NCBI GenBank assembly: GCA_947652605.1
Contig: OX393581.1
Coordinates: 11,102,640-11,166,639, forward strand
Reading direction: 5' to 3'
Length of the DNA stretch: 64,000 nucleotides
Source: Elmis aenea
Lineage: Eukaryota; Arthropoda; Insecta; Coleoptera; Elmidae
Part shown: piece after piece, positions 43,930-52,469 of the stretch
Position numbering within the stretch: the stretch's first letter is position 1
Layout of the letters: each line of letters begins with the position of its first letter
The notes under the pieces: model-generated
Told to the model about the DNA's origin: nothing
Database searches by the model: none
The model's input: the letters and a program-made list of their open reading frames with translations, nothing else
Position numbers and translations under genes: made by a program

Positions 43930-44094
43930 TACAGTGTGCTCCAAAACAAATAAAGAATAAATTAATTAACACTTTGCTGCAGCTACATGTTTAAAATATT
44001 ATACAGGGCGTTTTTTACGCTTGGTCAAACTTGGAAAACCTTAAACATCGATAACTATTTTTTTTTAATACTTCACCCTACAATTTTAACCAAC
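43930..44094. repeat. Partial family-G foldback arm
   Basis: ATACAGGGCGTTTTTTACGC, then TTGGTCAAACTTGG, then CTTAAACATCGATAACT matches 25870-25935. The preceding AATTAACACTTTGC also matches. The arm stops where a Jockey-like LINE remnant begins. Confidence 0.7.
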
Positions 44095-44220
44095 ACCATT
44101 AAGGAGTGTGCCAAACGCCACGAAAAAAGGCTCCATCAACATGTAAAAGTCGAGGCTATCCAGCTGCTGGACACTACAGGATTAGTAAGAAGACTTTAAA
44201 GGGTTAAACCTTTTGAGTTA
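44095..44220 (+). pseudogene. Jockey-type LINE C-terminal tail
   Basis: The frame reads TNTIKECAKRHEKRLHQHV, then KVEAIQLLDTTGLVRRL and stop, with VKPFELV beyond it in frame. This is the same tail block as at 41948-42431. No poly(A) or target duplication is clear. The untranslated part probably runs to about 44390. Confidence 0.7.
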
Positions 44221-44399
44221 GTTTAAGCAAAAGTTTAAAAGACTGTGCGGTAGTGTGCACGTTAATAATTAGTGTACTTTTATATTAGTATTTATGTTTA
44301 CTTTGAAATTTGATCCAATTTAAATCAGATATCAAGAAATTAAAAATTATTGAATACATCAAAATCAAGACTTTGAACAGGACCGCACGTAGAGATACT

Positions 44400-45290
44400 A
44401 ATTAAGTACAATTACCGAAAAGGGGAATGAGTGATAAGTACAGAGCTGACTTGAAAAGCGAAGAAAATAAAAGGAACAGAGGAGAAGAAAGCCCAGAAGG
44501 TATTTTTAAACAGAGCAAATTAACGAAGAGAACATTAGGAAAGGCAAAAAAAGAACACACAAAAATGGACGAGCTAAAAGATAGGTTCACAAAAATAAAG
44601 ATTGAAATTAAACAGATTAAACAAAATCAGACGGACCAGACCGATAAAATCATTCAAATATTGAAAGAAAATATAGCACTTAAAAATAATGTACATCACC
44701 TTGAGAATAACATCCAAAAAACGTGATAAAAAAAGTGGAGAAACTGGAAAGGGAGAAGAAGAAAAATAATTTGGTAATCACTGGTTTTACGCCACAAGCA
44801 AAAGATAATAACGAACTAAAATACGAACTAGAAGAGTTTACAAGTGCTAAAAGTCGACACGAAAATAAGAAAGGCAAAGAAAATTGGAAATAAAACGTGC
44901 TTAATAGAGATGGTAAATTGGGAAGAAAAGCTGGATGTACTTAAGAACAAAAGCAGCCTTAGACAAGTCAAAGAAACCAAAATATACATCAACAACGACC
45001 TTACAGAAATGGAAAACGAAATACAAATGCGTATGAGGAAACATGAAAGAATAGAAAGAAACAGAGGAAATAAAACCAAAATCGGATATCGAAAACTAAT
45101 AATAAATTGAGAGAAATGGGAATGGGATGGGGATCAGAAGAAATTGAAGCAGCCTGTGCTAAAAACTAAATATAATAGAAGTAAGGACGGAAGGGGATGA
45201 CGGACTGGCGAGAAACAAGGCTATGAATCGGTTACAAAAGGAAGTGAATGATAGGCAAACACAAATCTAGAAAAAAATAAAAATCAGTAA
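44400..45290 (+). pseudogene. LINE ORF1-type remnant with coiled coil
   Basis: A 99-codon frame from 44427 is lysine- and glutamate-rich, and 44565-44726 has the heptad-like pattern of a coiled coil. After a stop and frame changes come VEKLEREKKKNNLVITGF (about 44733-44787) and then a stretch with KVDTKIRKAKKIGNKTCLIE (about 44847-44906). It continues with YINNDLTEMENEIQ and GYRKLIIN. This is the order of coiled coil, RRM-like fold and C-terminal segment in LINE ORF1 proteins, which bind element RNA. It is probably a 5' piece of a LINE such as the one at 45.9-48.2 kb; that link is inference. Confidence 0.68.
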
Positions 45291-45654
45291 AAAAAATATA
45301 ATAATAAGTTAACTCCAACAAACCGTATACTATAAAATTAGAACGGCCTTAGGATTAACTAAGTTATATTAGCAAACCAAGGACTACTGGTGGGTAAACC
45401 TTAGACTAAGTTTGAACAATATTAATTTAGGCTAGAACTTTACTGCTTATTGGTCTCAGACCAGATTGCATTGTTAAAACTCTATTAGAGTTTGAATAAA
45501 TTTTTAATAAAATAATTTAGTACAAAAAAGGTTAGGGTTGGGTCCGTTTTCGGTGAAACCGAAAGTCGTATTATAAACACACAGAAATATAGGTCATAGG
45601 ATTTAGTGATTATCTCATCACACTGGTCTAATAAATAAATATGCAATTAGTTTT
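45291..45654. other. No recognised feature
   Basis: AT-rich sequence between LINE fragments. Confidence 0.4.
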
Positions 45655-45867
45655 ATTATTATTATTTTCGTGGAGGTGGTCCTCTTTCGGGTTCCTGTAC
45701 TGCTACCTATTGGTCTATTGTACCCTCTGGTGATAGCAATTAATCTTAAGACACCTCTGTTGATTCTAAGAATGGTAAAACGACATCTTGTGACTAATTG
45801 CCTGAAAAGTTTACTGCAACAGGTACGGAATGCAAGTAAACCACATCCCCAAAAACGGAAACTCTTT
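45655..45867 (-). mobile_element. 3' end of an RNase H (I-like) LINE
   Basis: About 80 bp at 45660-45740 is nearly identical to 24958-25040, the untranslated tail of the RNase H LINE: shared words GGAGGTGGT, CTTTCGGGTTC, ACCTATTGGTCTATTGTACC and CTCTGGTGATAG. On the minus strand it ends in an AATAAT run. The remainder to 45867 is probably the same untranslated tail. Confidence 0.65.
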
Positions 45868-45920
45868 CTTCTTCTTAATCGTTTCCTCTTGTACCTTTCG
45901 GTGTCGAGGTTGCTTTTCTG

Positions 45921-47408
45921 TTACTGTATTATCTTTCTCCACTCCTTCCTATCGTTGGCTAATTGTGGCACATCTTTCCAGCTGACTCCTTTTCCTTCTA
46001 GTCTCTTCCTCACTTCTTTTTCCCATTTTATTCTTGGCCTTCCTCTAGTTCTTTTCCCCTCTATCTGCATTTTCCATCCTATTTTCGCGTATCTACTTTC
46101 TGGCATGCGTAGTAAATGCCCCAGCCATCGTAATTGATTCGTCTCCATCTTTTTCTTAATATCTGTTACTCCAAGTTTATTTCGGATTTTTTCGTTACTG
46201 ATTTTATCGATCAGTCTACATCCCTCTATTCTTCTCAAAAATCTCATTTCCTGTACCTGTATTCTTTGTTTTTGTTTTTGAGTTAGTGTCCAAGTTTCTG
46301 AACTGTACGTGAGTATGGGTACGTACACTGCATTAAAAACTCGCGTCTTCGTCTCTTTTGATATTTCCTTCTTACTTATCAGACATTTATTTGTGGCGTA
46401 GTAAAATTTCGTCGCTGCCGCTATTCTGTTATTCAGATCTTCCTCCAATTTACCGTTTTCTGCAATTATTGTTCCTAAATATTTAAAACTTGCTACCTGT
46501 TCTATCTTTTTTTGGTCTAGCATTATTGTAGCTGGTTCATGATTTTTCGCTATACCCATAACCTTTGTCTTTGTTATATTAATATTCATATTATATCTGC
46601 TTAATGTATCTGCCCATACGCCTAGATTAAATTGCAAGTCCTTTTCGCTTTTAGCTAATAACACCACATCATCTGCAAAGGCTAATTCTGTTAAGGATAT
46701 TGGTTTTAATTTATTCCAACCCCAGTGGGCTTTCTTTGTGTTTTGCTTACATTCTTTAATAATTTTATCCATAAGAATTATAAAGAGCAAAGGACTTAAT
46801 GTGCCTCCTTGTCTTACTCCCACTGTTGTTATAAATTCCTGGGAACTGCTGTTGTGGGTTCGCACATAATTTCTACTGCTCTTATATAAACTCTTGATGG
46901 CGTTTAATAATCCTTCTCGAACTCTACTTTGTTTCAATATCTTCCAGATCTTTTCCCTTGGCACTCTATCGAAGGCTTTAGAAAGATCGATAAAGCACAA
47001 ATACACCATCTTTGAATGTTCCATTGATTTTTCACTTAACTGTCTTAGCGTAAAAATTAGATCTTGCGTGCTTCTACCCGGTCTAAATCCGCATTGCGCC
47101 TCTTCCAAATTACTTTCGAAATGTTTTCTTAATCTCTCCTCCAATATTCTTTCATATAATTTTTCTACTACACTAAGTAGAGATATGCCTCTATAGTTTT
47201 CGCAATTTTTGCTGTCGCCAGTCTTGAATATCGGTAATATAACAGATACCTCCCAGTCCTTTGGAATATCTTTTTCCTGCCAAGCTTTATTTACTATTCT
47301 TAACAGCATTTTCTTACCCTCTACTCCCATGTACTTAATCATTTCAGGTAAAACGCCATCATGCCCTGCTGCTTTTCCAATTTTCATTTTATGAATCGCT
47401 CTATCCAA
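45921..47408 (-). CDS. LINE reverse transcriptase domain, open, 495 residues
   Basis: The polymerase copies element RNA at a nicked target. The frame is open throughout; it really continues upstream as EITEDELDRAIHKM, so the listed start is not a true start. Motifs: GKAAGHDGVLPEMIK (residues 11-25), the NYRGISLL block (71-78), motif A FIDLSKAFDRV with Asp141, motif B GVRQGGTLSPLL (197-208) and motif C AFADDVVLL with Asp246 and Asp247. The thumb has KYLGTIIAENG and YSSETWTL; the tail has RWLGHLLRM and KRTRGRPRIKW. All catalytic residues are present. RTE-like by its tail; clade placement needs a tree. Confidence 0.92.
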   Translation of the reverse strand: MDRAIHKMKIGKAAGHDGVLPEMIKYMGVEGKKMLLRIVNKAWQEKDIPKDWEVSVILPIFKTGDSKNCENYRGISLLSVVEKLYERILEERLRKHFESNLEEAQCGFRPGRSTQDLIFTLRQLSEKSMEHSKMVYLCFIDLSKAFDRVPREKIWKILKQSRVREGLLNAIKSLYKSSRNYVRTHNSSSQEFITTVGVRQGGTLSPLLFIILMDKIIKECKQNTKKAHWGWNKLKPISLTELAFADDVVLLAKSEKDLQFNLGVWADTLSRYNMNINITKTKVMGIAKNHEPATIMLDQKKIEQVASFKYLGTIIAENGKLEEDLNNRIAAATKFYYATNKCLISKKEISKETKTRVFNAVYVPILTYSSETWTLTQKQKQRIQVQEMRFLRRIEGCRLIDKISNEKIRNKLGVTDIKKKMETNQLRWLGHLLRMPESRYAKIGWKMQIEGKRTRGRPRIKWEKEVRKRLEGKGVSWKDVPQLANDRKEWRKIIQ

Positions 47409-47419
47409 CTCATCTTCGG

Positions 47420-48166
47420 TTATTTCTTGTTCATATTGTTGTTCAATTGTTTCGTATTCCTCCTGTCCTTGTTCTTCTTCCTCGTCATTCTTGTGTTATC
47501 ACTTTCCAATAACTCCTTAAAATAATTACCCCATCTTTCGATAATTTCTTTTTCTGTTGTCAGTATTTTTCCCTGTTTATCCATTATTTGCTTTATTGTA
47601 TGGTTTTTATCTTGTTTTAGGTTTTTTAATACCTTGTAGAAGAGTTTTTGATTGCTCGCATAATGTTCTTCCATTCTTTTCCCAAAGTCCTCCCAAGTCT
47701 TTGCTTTTGCTTCTAGCACAGTCCGTTTCGCCTTTTCTCTTTGTTGTTTATATTTTTCGTAATCTGTTGGTTTGCTTGTTGTCAGGTATTTTTTCCATAG
47801 TCTTTTCTTTTCCTTCACTTCTCTTTTGACTTCTTCGGTCCACCAGGCCGTTTGTTTCCTATTATTACTATTACCCTGTTTCATTGTCCCACATGCCCTT
47901 TCGGCAGACTTGAGAATAATTCTTTTGAAATCTGTCCATAAATGCTCCAAATCCTTTCCTTGTTCGTCCCCTTCGCTCTTTTGCTTCTCAGTTTTTATAT
48001 AATCTCGAAAATTTTGTTGTACATCCTTCTCTTTTAGTTTATATGCTTTTATTTTTATTATATTTTTCTTTTCATCTTGTTTTATTCGTTCTGGATCATT
48101 TTGTCCTATTTGTAATGTTGCCATAAGTAGATAATGATCACTGCCTATTTCTGCCCCTCGGTATAC
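47420..48166 (-). CDS. LINE endonuclease end and linker, frameshifted from RT
   Basis: The frame is open from about 48166; an internal ATG lies at 48124. It begins with the last endonuclease motif GSDHYLL, whose Asp-His pair is catalytic in APE-type nucleases. A charged linker follows: KSAERACGTMKQ, TAWWTEEVKREVKEKKRLW and RWGNYFKELLESDNT. The last is the segment that precedes the RT in such LINEs. After LLESDN the frame shifts and ends within a lysine/asparagine tail at 47420. The +1 frame continues KNDEEEEQGQEEYE into the RT. One indel thus separates it from a fused ORF2. Confidence 0.86.
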   Translation of the reverse strand, partial: VYRGAEIGSDHYLLMATLQIGQNDPERIKQDEKKNIIKIKAYKLKEKDVQQNFRDYIKTEKQKSEGDEQGKDLEHLWTDFKRIILKSAERACGTMKQGNSNNRKQTAWWTEEVKREVKEKKRLWKKYLTTSKPTDYEKYKQQREKAKRTVLEAKAKTWEDFGKRMEEHYASNQKLFYKVLKNLKQDKNHTIKQIMDKQGKILTTEKEIIERWGNYFKELLESDNTRMTRKKNKDRRNTKQLNNNMNKK

Positions 48167-49020
48167 TCAAAAACTTTTTATGCTCATTTTTATCCGGAAT
48201 GAAACCCGTAGACACTATTTTTTTGCTAACGACAGTTTAAAGCATTTTTCTATTATTTTTGTTTAAACACAAATCGTTTTGTGTCTCCGAGGGCGTGCGA
48301 TGCAAAGTGACATCAATGTCGAATGCAGTCATGTGCAAACTTCACCGAGAGTGTATTTACAAACGTTGAAAAATATAAAATGCACTTACAGACGAATTCC
48401 GTTGCGATGAAATAAAAGGCTGATGTACGTGTAGTTCTTGCCACAAAAAAGAAGCTTTAGATTTATGATAATTATTATGATACAAGAATTTTCTTAGATT
48501 TTCAATAGGTATTTATTAACCTTAACAAAATAAGGTAATTTTAAGTGAAAAAGCTTAGCTGATTTAATTTTTTGTTTACTGTTAAACTTACGATATTGAC
48601 CAAACTAAAACCTATAAATGTTTAATTATGTGGTAAAGAAGAAAAAAATCCAAATTATTATACAGGGTGTCCACCTAATGCGTATTTTCTTCATATCTGG
48701 TTTATTATTAAAAACAGAAAAAAACAAAGAAATGTTAACTCTTAAGTTATTTTTAGCTATACCAAATACACTTCAGTCTTTATAGCTTGAACATCCCATA
48801 AAGTAAACATCCACAAACATGAACAATCGGTTTGGTAAAGTAGTATATTCAAAGACATGAATTACATAATCATTCGTACTCCAAAATGTGAAGAACTAAT
48901 GAAAAAAGCAGTAGTAAATGTAAATAATCAGTTACTCTATTTTCAAAAAAAGATTCCCTGTCTAGACCTGTTTAGACTTGTTTGACACCAATCCAAATTT
49001 TGATCATGCGTGTTGCATGT
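48167..49020. other. AT-rich with a solo CAGGGTG end
   Basis: TATACAGGGTGTCCACCTAA at about 48660 resembles a foldback terminus, but its partner was not found. Otherwise nothing recognised. Confidence 0.4.
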
Positions 49021-49032
49021 ATTTTAGTGATT

Positions 49033-49690
49033 ATGGCGTCTAAGAAGCCAAATTACTGTACGTTGGAAAAAAGTAAAATTTTTATCCAAGAAGGGATTGG
49101 GAGTGACTACTTTGTCAAAAAAATACGGGGTAGCCAAATCCACCGTATATGCTCTTAAAAAAAAAGAAAGCAAAAGTTACCAACAAGAGACCAATGGGAT
49201 CGTCAAGAAATAGAACTAAGCTAAATGGCCTGGTTTGGTGTAGAGACGGATCAAAAACGCAAAATGACACAGGCTGCGGAATATGGAGAGCAGCACAACT
49301 CAGACAAGGCACATCTGCAACCATATAAGTGGTGCTATTCTAAAAGAGGTAGCAAAATATTTTTATGGGAAGATTCGAAAAATTAACATACATTATATCC
49401 TCTAGCTCAGGATGGTTGAAAAAATTGAAAAATCGGTTTGGTTAACGTTTTCTGACTATTACTGGAGAAAAATTATCTTCACAACCAAAGCTGGTTGCTC
49501 CCTTTCTACAAAAACTTGCAAATATAATTGAGGAGTCAAATTTAACCCATGATCAGTTGTATAATGCTGATGAAACACTCGTACTGGAAGCTATTACCAA
49601 GGAAAACTTATGTTTAAAATGCAGAAAAATCAGCGCTTGTAGGAAAACAACTAAATAGAGAATAACCTTTTAAGGATGTATAAAAGTTAT
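49033..49690 (+). pseudogene. pogo/Tigger-type transposase remnant
   Basis: The start MASKKPNYCTLEKSKIF (49033) lies before the DNA-binding block KKYGVAKSTVYALKKK. After several frame changes come AILKEVAKYFYGK (about 49340), SSGWLKKLKNRF, FLTITGEKLSSQPKLV and IIEESNLTHDQLYNADETLV (about 49525-49590). In the family N-A-D-E-T carries the first catalytic aspartate of the DDE_1 domain. WKLLPRKTYV and NAEKSALVGKQ follow in another frame. Many indels; no activity possible. Confidence 0.85.
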
Positions 49691-49907
49691 ACTCTATAAT
49701 TTAATACTCAGTTGTTTTAACATGCGCTGCTCCTGGTGGAAGCCAGTGTTTATTAATCCACAGCGTTAAATCAGTTCTGAGAACTACCTATTCAATAATG
49801 TGAACCCCTCGAAGCAATGAACAGCACTCTCCTTAATTAATTCACCTTACATAGACTGCACAGTATTTTGTTTTCGCGCACCAACATACAACTGCTTTAC
49901 TTTAAAT

Positions 49908-50035
49908 GCAACACCCTGTATATTTTCTACTTTTAAGATTCCAGAATTAAACTCACTTTCAAAAATGTATAAGGTTTCCAGTGCCTAAAAGTAATCGCTT
50001 TTAAGTTATTAGAGTTACATCAATATTGCTACACC
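49908..50035. repeat. Family-G related repeat piece
   Basis: ACACCCTGTATATTTT, then TTTCAAAAATGTATAAGGTT, then TTTTAAGTTATTAGAGTTAC parallels 41444-41575 and 25628-25755. Only one arm is present. Confidence 0.6.
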
Positions 50036-50725
50036 TACGTATAACAGAATTGAGAAGTGACAATTATTGTAAACGTTTTAGTAAAACAGAAAGCATGTAG
50101 GTACAGAATCAGATTGGATTTGGAGAAGAGATCTCCAACAAAAACAGTAAATTAACCGCGTGTTCATACAAAAACGTATTAAACAGCCAGTTTAACATGA
50201 CACCCTTATATCTTTTTCCGTAGACCCGCCGCGCAGTGGCCGTGAGAGATAAAATCGTTTTAAACACGTTAGCAAGAGGAAACAGACACAAAATTTTACT
50301 CCATCTATCTTATCACATCATCAAAAATACGAAAAAACTAATAAAATAATTTGCAAACATGTAATCTATTAATTTACTGGGTGTCCTAGACACCGTTTCC
50401 AAAATGGGGATTTCGCATATTACAACAGATACAGGTTTGCTTAAATTAAATGATTATTCTTAAGGGTAGTTCTCATGTTGACAGGTTGACACTAGCGTTC
50501 ATAATTAATAATGACATTTCTTCTACGTGTTCGAATGTAGAAATAATGTTAAGAATTTACTTATCATAACCAATTATTAGTAATGCAACTGGTTAATGTA
50601 GTGTTTCTATTTAAAAACGGATTAAAAATTATCTTCGCGGTACATTGGCCTTTAATATTGGGTGAAAGGTAAGATATGTAAATAAAAAATTTAAAAAAAT
50701 AAAGTTATTTTGCATCACCTTGTAT
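50036..50725. other. No convincing feature
   Basis: AT-rich. A weak ACTGGGTGTCCTAG at about 50378 and GCATCACCTTGTA at 50712 might be decayed foldback ends, but the arms do not match well. Confidence 0.35.
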
Positions 50726-50728
50726 GTA

Positions 50729-50851
50729 CAGGGCGGTCCACATTTTAAAACATTAAAGTATCACTGAATAGATCTCTGAAAGGGGAATAATATGTCTAAT
50801 TTAAACTTCTTTGTAGCTCCCAATAGTGGCCCTAGTATGTGGACCACCCTG
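50729..50851. mobile_element. Short MITE with TA target
   Basis: CAGGGCGGTCCACAT and ATGTGGACCACCCTG are inverse ends. TA lies on each side (50727-50728 and 50852-50853). 123 bp, non-coding. Confidence 0.85.
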
Positions 50852-50853
50852 TA

Positions 50854-51555
50854 TATATAGTTTTTTCAATTCAGAATTTAAAGTCGCAAAAGAAGAACCC
50901 ATCAAACAACTGCCAGTCGATTTTGCTCTGAAATACAGGAAACTGTCCAACCCATAAAAAATTTACGTTTTATTCCTATTTCGCCGTTGCTAAATACATT
51001 TACATGAATAATAAAGTCAAAGGCAGTCCGGCTTATTTTATAGTAATCTACGTAGATCCTTTAAATCCTAGTTAAGCACCGCAAAAGCTAAAATTCCAAC
51101 TAAAATTAACCGTATGAGAATATTGACCATGTTTAATTTAATTAAAAAGTGCCAGGAAAATATTGTTTTGTTCGTGGACTTCTGGTGGTGTTTATTCGCC
51201 CTGCTCTAAAAGTGAGACATAAAAGTGTTTGCAAATTCAACTGTAATGAATTTTTAATCCCTAGTGACTAATAAATGATTCATATATTTAAAGTTTGAAT
51301 ATTGTTTTATATAGGATTTAAATAATTAATTGCAGTGTCCACAGTCATTTGGTAGTTTCATGTTGAAAAATTAATTAGAAAAGACAATGGATTAAAATGA
51401 CATTGTTTTAAAAAGCCTTACTTGTTCTCCATTAACAGCATAGTTTGCGTAACCAATTAGCTCATTTTTCAAAAATGTTAGTTTTGCTTCCCCTGTTTAG
51501 AACTGATTTTTTATTATGTAAATATTTTAGTATGTTAGCTTGTAAGAAATTAATG
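50854..51555. other. No recognised feature
   Basis: AT-rich; grades into satellite units. Confidence 0.35.
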
Positions 51556-51559
51556 CCAG

Positions 51560-52045
51560 TTTTGAACCGTTATCTTAAAATAAGGGCACTTAATCTTGCG
51601 AATAGTTCCAAAATCGCTAAAAGCTAGTGTCGTATGAATTTTTGTCGAGCTTTTTGTAACTTAAAATTAGTCATGCACCAACTTTTCTTAAGAATAAAAT
51701 TTTCCGAGAAATCGATAATAAAAAACTTTTCTTCTAGTTGCAAACTTTTTAAATGTTGACATTATTATAAAGTTTGAAAATGAAATTTTAACGTTAAATT
51801 TCTTATTGTCATGTTTTTGATTTCTAAACAATTTTTCGAATGAATTTTTGTTGCAAGTCTTAAGATAAGGGCACTTTACTTTTACAATTATTTTTTAAAT
51901 CGTTAAAATCTAGTGTCATTTTTTTCCATTTTAAAATAGTCTTATGTCATGCATCAACTTTTCTCAAGAATAAAATTTTCTGAGAAATCGATAATAAAAA
52001 ACTTTTCTATTAGTTGCAGACGCTGTAGATATTTCTACCCTAAAA
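51560..52045. repeat. Satellite-like ~290-bp repeat cluster 2
   Basis: Two tandem copies, spaced about 285 bp, of the unit also seen at 15.5-16.3 and 58.1-58.7 kb. Both contain TAAGGGCACTT, AATCxCTAAAAxCTAGTGTC, CATGCAxCAACTTTTCT and GAGAAATCGATAATAAAAAA. Non-coding. Confidence 0.8.
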
Positions 52046-52134
52046 TTAAAAATTATTGTAAAAATTTACAAAGCCAATCTACCGGAATGCGTCTCTAACA
52101 AAAAAATTCCTACGGAGACTTTATTTCTTCCCAA

Positions 52135-52400
52135 GTGGTCAAGTGTTTTTTCCGCTCGCGCGGAGACTGCTATAGGGGGGTTGACCCCCTCTTCAGTCGT
52201 TAGAGGTACAAGGATAATGGGTAGGGATGTGGATAGTCAAGGATGGGCAAAGGATAGGTGGAAGTACTGCCACACCATTTGCCTTAACCATAGAGGAAAC
52301 CACCTGAAACCTCTACAATAACAGTCGGCCCTGGGAATCGAACCCAGGACCTCCCGATTACCAGTTGGGTTGTTTTACCAACCAGCCACCAAGCTCGGCA
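52135..52400 (-). mobile_element. tRNA-derived SINE with perfect 12-bp duplication
   Basis: The minus strand starts GCCGAGCTTGGTGGCTGGTT at 52400. It carries an A box TGGCTGGTTGGT (52389-52378) and a B box GGTTCGATTCC (52344-52334), the internal pol III promoter of a tRNA gene. A tRNA-unrelated body of about 200 bp follows to 52135. Perfect copies of ATTTCTTCCCAA flank it (52123-52134 and 52401-52412). The 266-bp length, the body and the duplication make it a SINE and not a tRNA. The tail AACACTTGACCAC has no poly(A); its LINE partner is unknown. Confidence 0.92.
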
Positions 52401-52469
52401 TTTCTTCCCAACCTTTAAGAAGCCAATAGGCAATATTTCCAGTATATTTTACTAGCTGGTGGAAGTAAA

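Larger units (their letters stand above)
45868..48166 (-). mobile_element. 5'-truncated LINE, nearly intact reverse transcriptase
   Basis: The minus-strand copy starts inside the endonuclease domain (VYRGAEIGSDHYLL, about 48166-48125). It then encodes a linker and a full RT and ends with a short untranslated tail and a GAAGAA-type run at about 45868. Only one frameshift, near 47480-47500, separates the two coding parts. No clear target duplication was found. It is the best-preserved LINE in the window. Confidence 0.88.

Noticed and set aside
45921..48166. Plus-strand open frames across the LINE
   Set aside because: They are shadows of the minus-strand RT, which carries all catalytic motifs.
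52325..52400. tRNA gene
   Set aside because: A and B boxes are present, but perfect 12-bp duplications enclose 266 bp including a non-tRNA body, so it is a SINE.
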